A DNA stretch of 61,131 nt from Bacillota bacterium (lineage in GTDB: Bacteria > Bacillota > Clostridia > Lachnospirales > Lachnospiraceae). Positions within the stretch are counted from its first letter, which is position 1; each line of letters begins with the position of its first letter. Under the pieces are notes generated by a model that saw only the letters and a list, made by a program, of their open reading frames with translations, did no database searches and was not told the origin of the DNA. The translations under genes and the position numbers were made by a program. Shown one piece after another: positions 59,308 through 61,131 of this stretch. The stretch covers positions 1 through 61,131 of the forward strand of contig JAEXNR010000050.1 in NCBI GenBank assembly GCA_023439505.1. The letters are read 5' to 3'.

Positions 59308-60765
59308 ATGGGACAAATTATCGGTGAAGGAATTACATTTGATGATGTGCTATTGGTGCCGGCTTATTCTGAGCTGATACCGAACCAAGTTGAATTATCA
59401 ACGTATTTGACCAAAAAAATTAAACTAAATATCCCGTTGATGAGTGCCGGAATGGACACTGTAACAGAACATAGAATGGCAATTGCTATGGCCAGGCAGG
59501 GCGGAATCGGCGTTATTCATAAGAACATGTCAATAGAGGAGCAGGCAGAAGAGGTTGATAAGGTAAAGCGTTCAGAAAATGGTGTAATCACCGATCCCTT
59601 TTATTTATCTCCGGAACATACCTTAGAGGATGCCAATGAGCTTATGGCAAAATACCGGATTTCAGGTGTTCCTATTACCATCAACGGTAAAAAGCTGGTT
59701 GGTATTATTACAAATCGTGATTTAAAATTTGAAACAGATTTTTCAAAGAAGATTAAGGATTCCATGACCACAGAAGGATTAATTACTGCAAAGGAAGGAA
59801 TAACCCTGGCAGAAGCCAAGAAAATTCTTGCATCAGCAAGAAAAGAAAAGCTTCCCATTGTGGATGATGAAGGAAATCTGAAAGGTTTGATTACGATTAA
59901 GGATATTGAAAAACAGATCAAGTATCCATTGTCTGCTAAAGATGGACAGGGACGTTTGCTTTGTGGGGCAGCGGTAGGTGTGACAAATAATATTCTGGAA
60001 CGTGTAGATGCCCTGATGAAGGTTAAAGTGGATGCGATTGTGATTGATACCGCTCACGGACATTCTGCCAATGTGCTGAAAACTGTGAAAATGGTAAGAG
60101 ACGCTTATCCGCAGGCTCAGATTATTGCAGGTAACGTTGCAACGGGGGAAGCCACCGTTGATTTAATAAAAGCAGGCGTAGATGCTGTAAAAGTAGGAAT
60201 CGGACCTGGTTCCATCTGTACGACGAGAGTCGTTGCGGGTATTGGTGTGCCTCAGATTACTGCCATCATGAATTCTTATGAGGCGGCAAAAAGCTACGGC
60301 ATTCCCATCATTGCTGATGGTGGTATTAAATATTCCGGCGATGTTACAAAGGCGTTGGCAGCAGGTGCCAATGTATGTATGATGGGAAGTATTTTTGCCG
60401 GTTGTGATGAAAGTCCCGGTACCTTCGAATTGTATCAGGGTAGAAAATATAAGGTATATCGAGGCATGGGATCTATAGCCGCCATGGAAAAGGGAAGCAA
60501 GGATCGTTACTTCCAACAGGATGCGAAGAAACTGGTTCCGGAAGGTGTTGAAGGTCGTGTGGCTTACAAGGGAACCGTAGAAGATACGGTATTCCAGTTG
60601 ATTGGCGGTCTCAGATCCGGTATGGGTTACTGCGGAGCAGGTACAGTTGAAGCACTGCAGGAGAATAGCAGGTTTATAAAGATTACTGCCGCTTCCTTAA
60701 AGGAAAGTCATCCTCATGATATTCATATCACGAAGGAAGCACCGAATTACAGTGTGGAAGAATAG
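59308..60765 (+). CDS. guaB: Inosine-5'-monophosphate dehydrogenase
   Basis: 485 residues. Oxidises IMP to XMP with NAD+, the committed step to GMP. Barrel start GEGITFDDVLLVPAYSE; two CBS domains at about 95-215 (DPFYLSPEHTLEDANELMAKYRISGVP, LAEAKKILASARKEKLPIVD); catalytic Cys in GPGSICTTRVVAG; IADGGIKYSGD; flap around KGSKDRYFQ. ATG 59308 follows GAGGAG by 9 bp. Confidence 0.97.
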   Translation: MGQIIGEGITFDDVLLVPAYSELIPNQVELSTYLTKKIKLNIPLMSAGMDTVTEHRMAIAMARQGGIGVIHKNMSIEEQAEEVDKVKRSENGVITDPFYLSPEHTLEDANELMAKYRISGVPITINGKKLVGIITNRDLKFETDFSKKIKDSMTTEGLITAKEGITLAEAKKILASARKEKLPIVDDEGNLKGLITIKDIEKQIKYPLSAKDGQGRLLCGAAVGVTNNILERVDALMKVKVDAIVIDTAHGHSANVLKTVKMVRDAYPQAQIIAGNVATGEATVDLIKAGVDAVKVGIGPGSICTTRVVAGIGVPQITAIMNSYEAAKSYGIPIIADGGIKYSGDVTKALAAGANVCMMGSIFAGCDESPGTFELYQGRKYKVYRGMGSIAAMEKGSKDRYFQQDAKKLVPEGVEGRVAYKGTVEDTVFQLIGGLRSGMGYCGAGTVEALQENSRFIKITAASLKESHPHDIHITKEAPNYSVEE

Positions 60766-60860
60766 AAGATGGATCTATTTAAGAGCGTGGATCAATTAAA
60801 ATTGAATGGAAAAGTTGGAACAAGATGAATCGGCCAGCCATTTCACTTGTCATGAATAAA

Positions 60861-60909
60861 AAAGATGCAGGATTATGTTCATTTGTTGGAGATATTCCTG
60901 CATCTTTTT
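60861..60909 (+). terminator. guaB terminator
   Basis: AAAGATGCAGGA (60861-60872) pairs with TCCTGCATCTTT (60896-60907), then T-rich. Confidence 0.85.
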
Positions 60910-61019
60910 CGTTCATATAGATAGAGCTATTTACAACAGGATGTGACCAAGGATTTGACAATTCCAGGGGATGACGTTAAAATACAGTTATATGGCGCCT
61001 CATACGGATGAATTTGGAA

Positions 61020-61131
61020 TAGTGTGAATTATGAAAAACTAATTCACACGTTGAATTTATGCGTGCGAGCAAGTAGCACGCATGGACGCTAGTGTGAATT
61101 ATGAAAAACTAATTCACACGTTGAATTTATG
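61020..61131. repeat. 70-bp-period repeat with hairpins, cut by window edge
   Basis: A 42-bp sequence starting TAGTGTGAATTATGAAAAAC occurs identically at 61020-61061 and 61090-61131. Each copy contains the hairpin GTGTGAATTA / TAATTCACAC. The 28-bp segment between them has its own hairpin GCGTGC / GCACGC. Only two copies are visible, and whether the array continues is unknown. Confidence 0.85.

Noticed and set aside
61020..61131. CRISPR-like repeat-spacer-repeat
   Set aside because: Only two copies; the repeat is 42 bp with an internal long palindrome, the spacer itself contains a hairpin, and no cas gene is in the window.

Overview
The window looks like a chromosome segment of a strictly anaerobic, spore-forming, plant-polysaccharide-degrading member of the Lachnospiraceae (Clostridium cluster XIVa). 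This is inferred from gene content and protein style: a class III (oxygen-sensitive) ribonucleotide reductase, a Csp-like subtilisin, a SleB/LysM cell-wall hydrolase, a Na+-translocating decarboxylase beta subunit, a two-gene ThrE exporter, several glycoside hydrolases with sugar ABC transporters, AT-rich DNA and strong GGAGG ribosome binding sites. No rRNA or tRNA gene and no CRISPR array was recognised.

Layout. 1-820: two paralogous Asn/Gly-rich small proteins on the minus strand, the first cut by the window edge. 1.1-3.7 kb: a divergent cis-prenyltransferase and a GH2 glycosidase. 3.66-4.13 kb: a repeat-dense gap with 16-bp tandem repeats, a 176-nt imperfect palindrome, purine-rich repeats and a second hairpin. 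4.2-10 kb: FtsH, an OxlT-like MFS carrier, a SulP transporter and a LysM/SleB hydrolase. 10.3-15.7 kb: an L-rhamnose operon (class II aldolase, DeoR regulator, AraC regulator, rhaB, rhaA) behind a strong promoter with duplicated operator-like repeats. 15.8-26.6 kb: an AraC-GH39 fusion protein divergent from a sugar operon (RbsA-like ATPase, permease, binding lipoprotein, second permease, GH3, esterase, beta-phosphoglucomutase-like HAD).

26.8-41.8 kb is the most unusual part. A Csp-like S8 protease gene is cut exactly at its catalytic-histidine box (SGHGTHV). Its 3' part resumes in the matching frame 13.25 kb downstream. The insert carries decayed transposase and ABC-exporter fragments, a GH51 arabinofuranosidase with its own ABC transporter and ArsR-like regulator, a small ORF plus large serine recombinase, a decayed Fic gene, a nitroreductase/HxlR pair, and a second small ORF plus large serine recombinase. 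The octamer ACCCATGT occurs at the left junction, just after the first recombinase and at the right junction. This suggests two recombinase-bearing modules stacked at one site. Joining the two gene parts at the octamer restores a 576-residue protease with Asp, His and Ser in place.

41.9-61.1 kb is housekeeping: class II FBP aldolase, a NatA/NatB-like ABC exporter, ThrE halves, the decarboxylase beta subunit with a tiny gamma-like partner, a TPR lipoprotein, HflX, NrdD with a C-terminal thioredoxin-like domain behind two NrdR-box-like sites, ThyA, DHFR, IlvE, a small membrane protein and GuaB. ThyA shares an almost identical 46-nt hairpin leader with the unrelated esterase gene 30 kb away. The right edge holds a 70-bp-period repeat that runs out of the window.

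All calls come from reading the sequence by eye. Family names rest on motifs, not on database searches.
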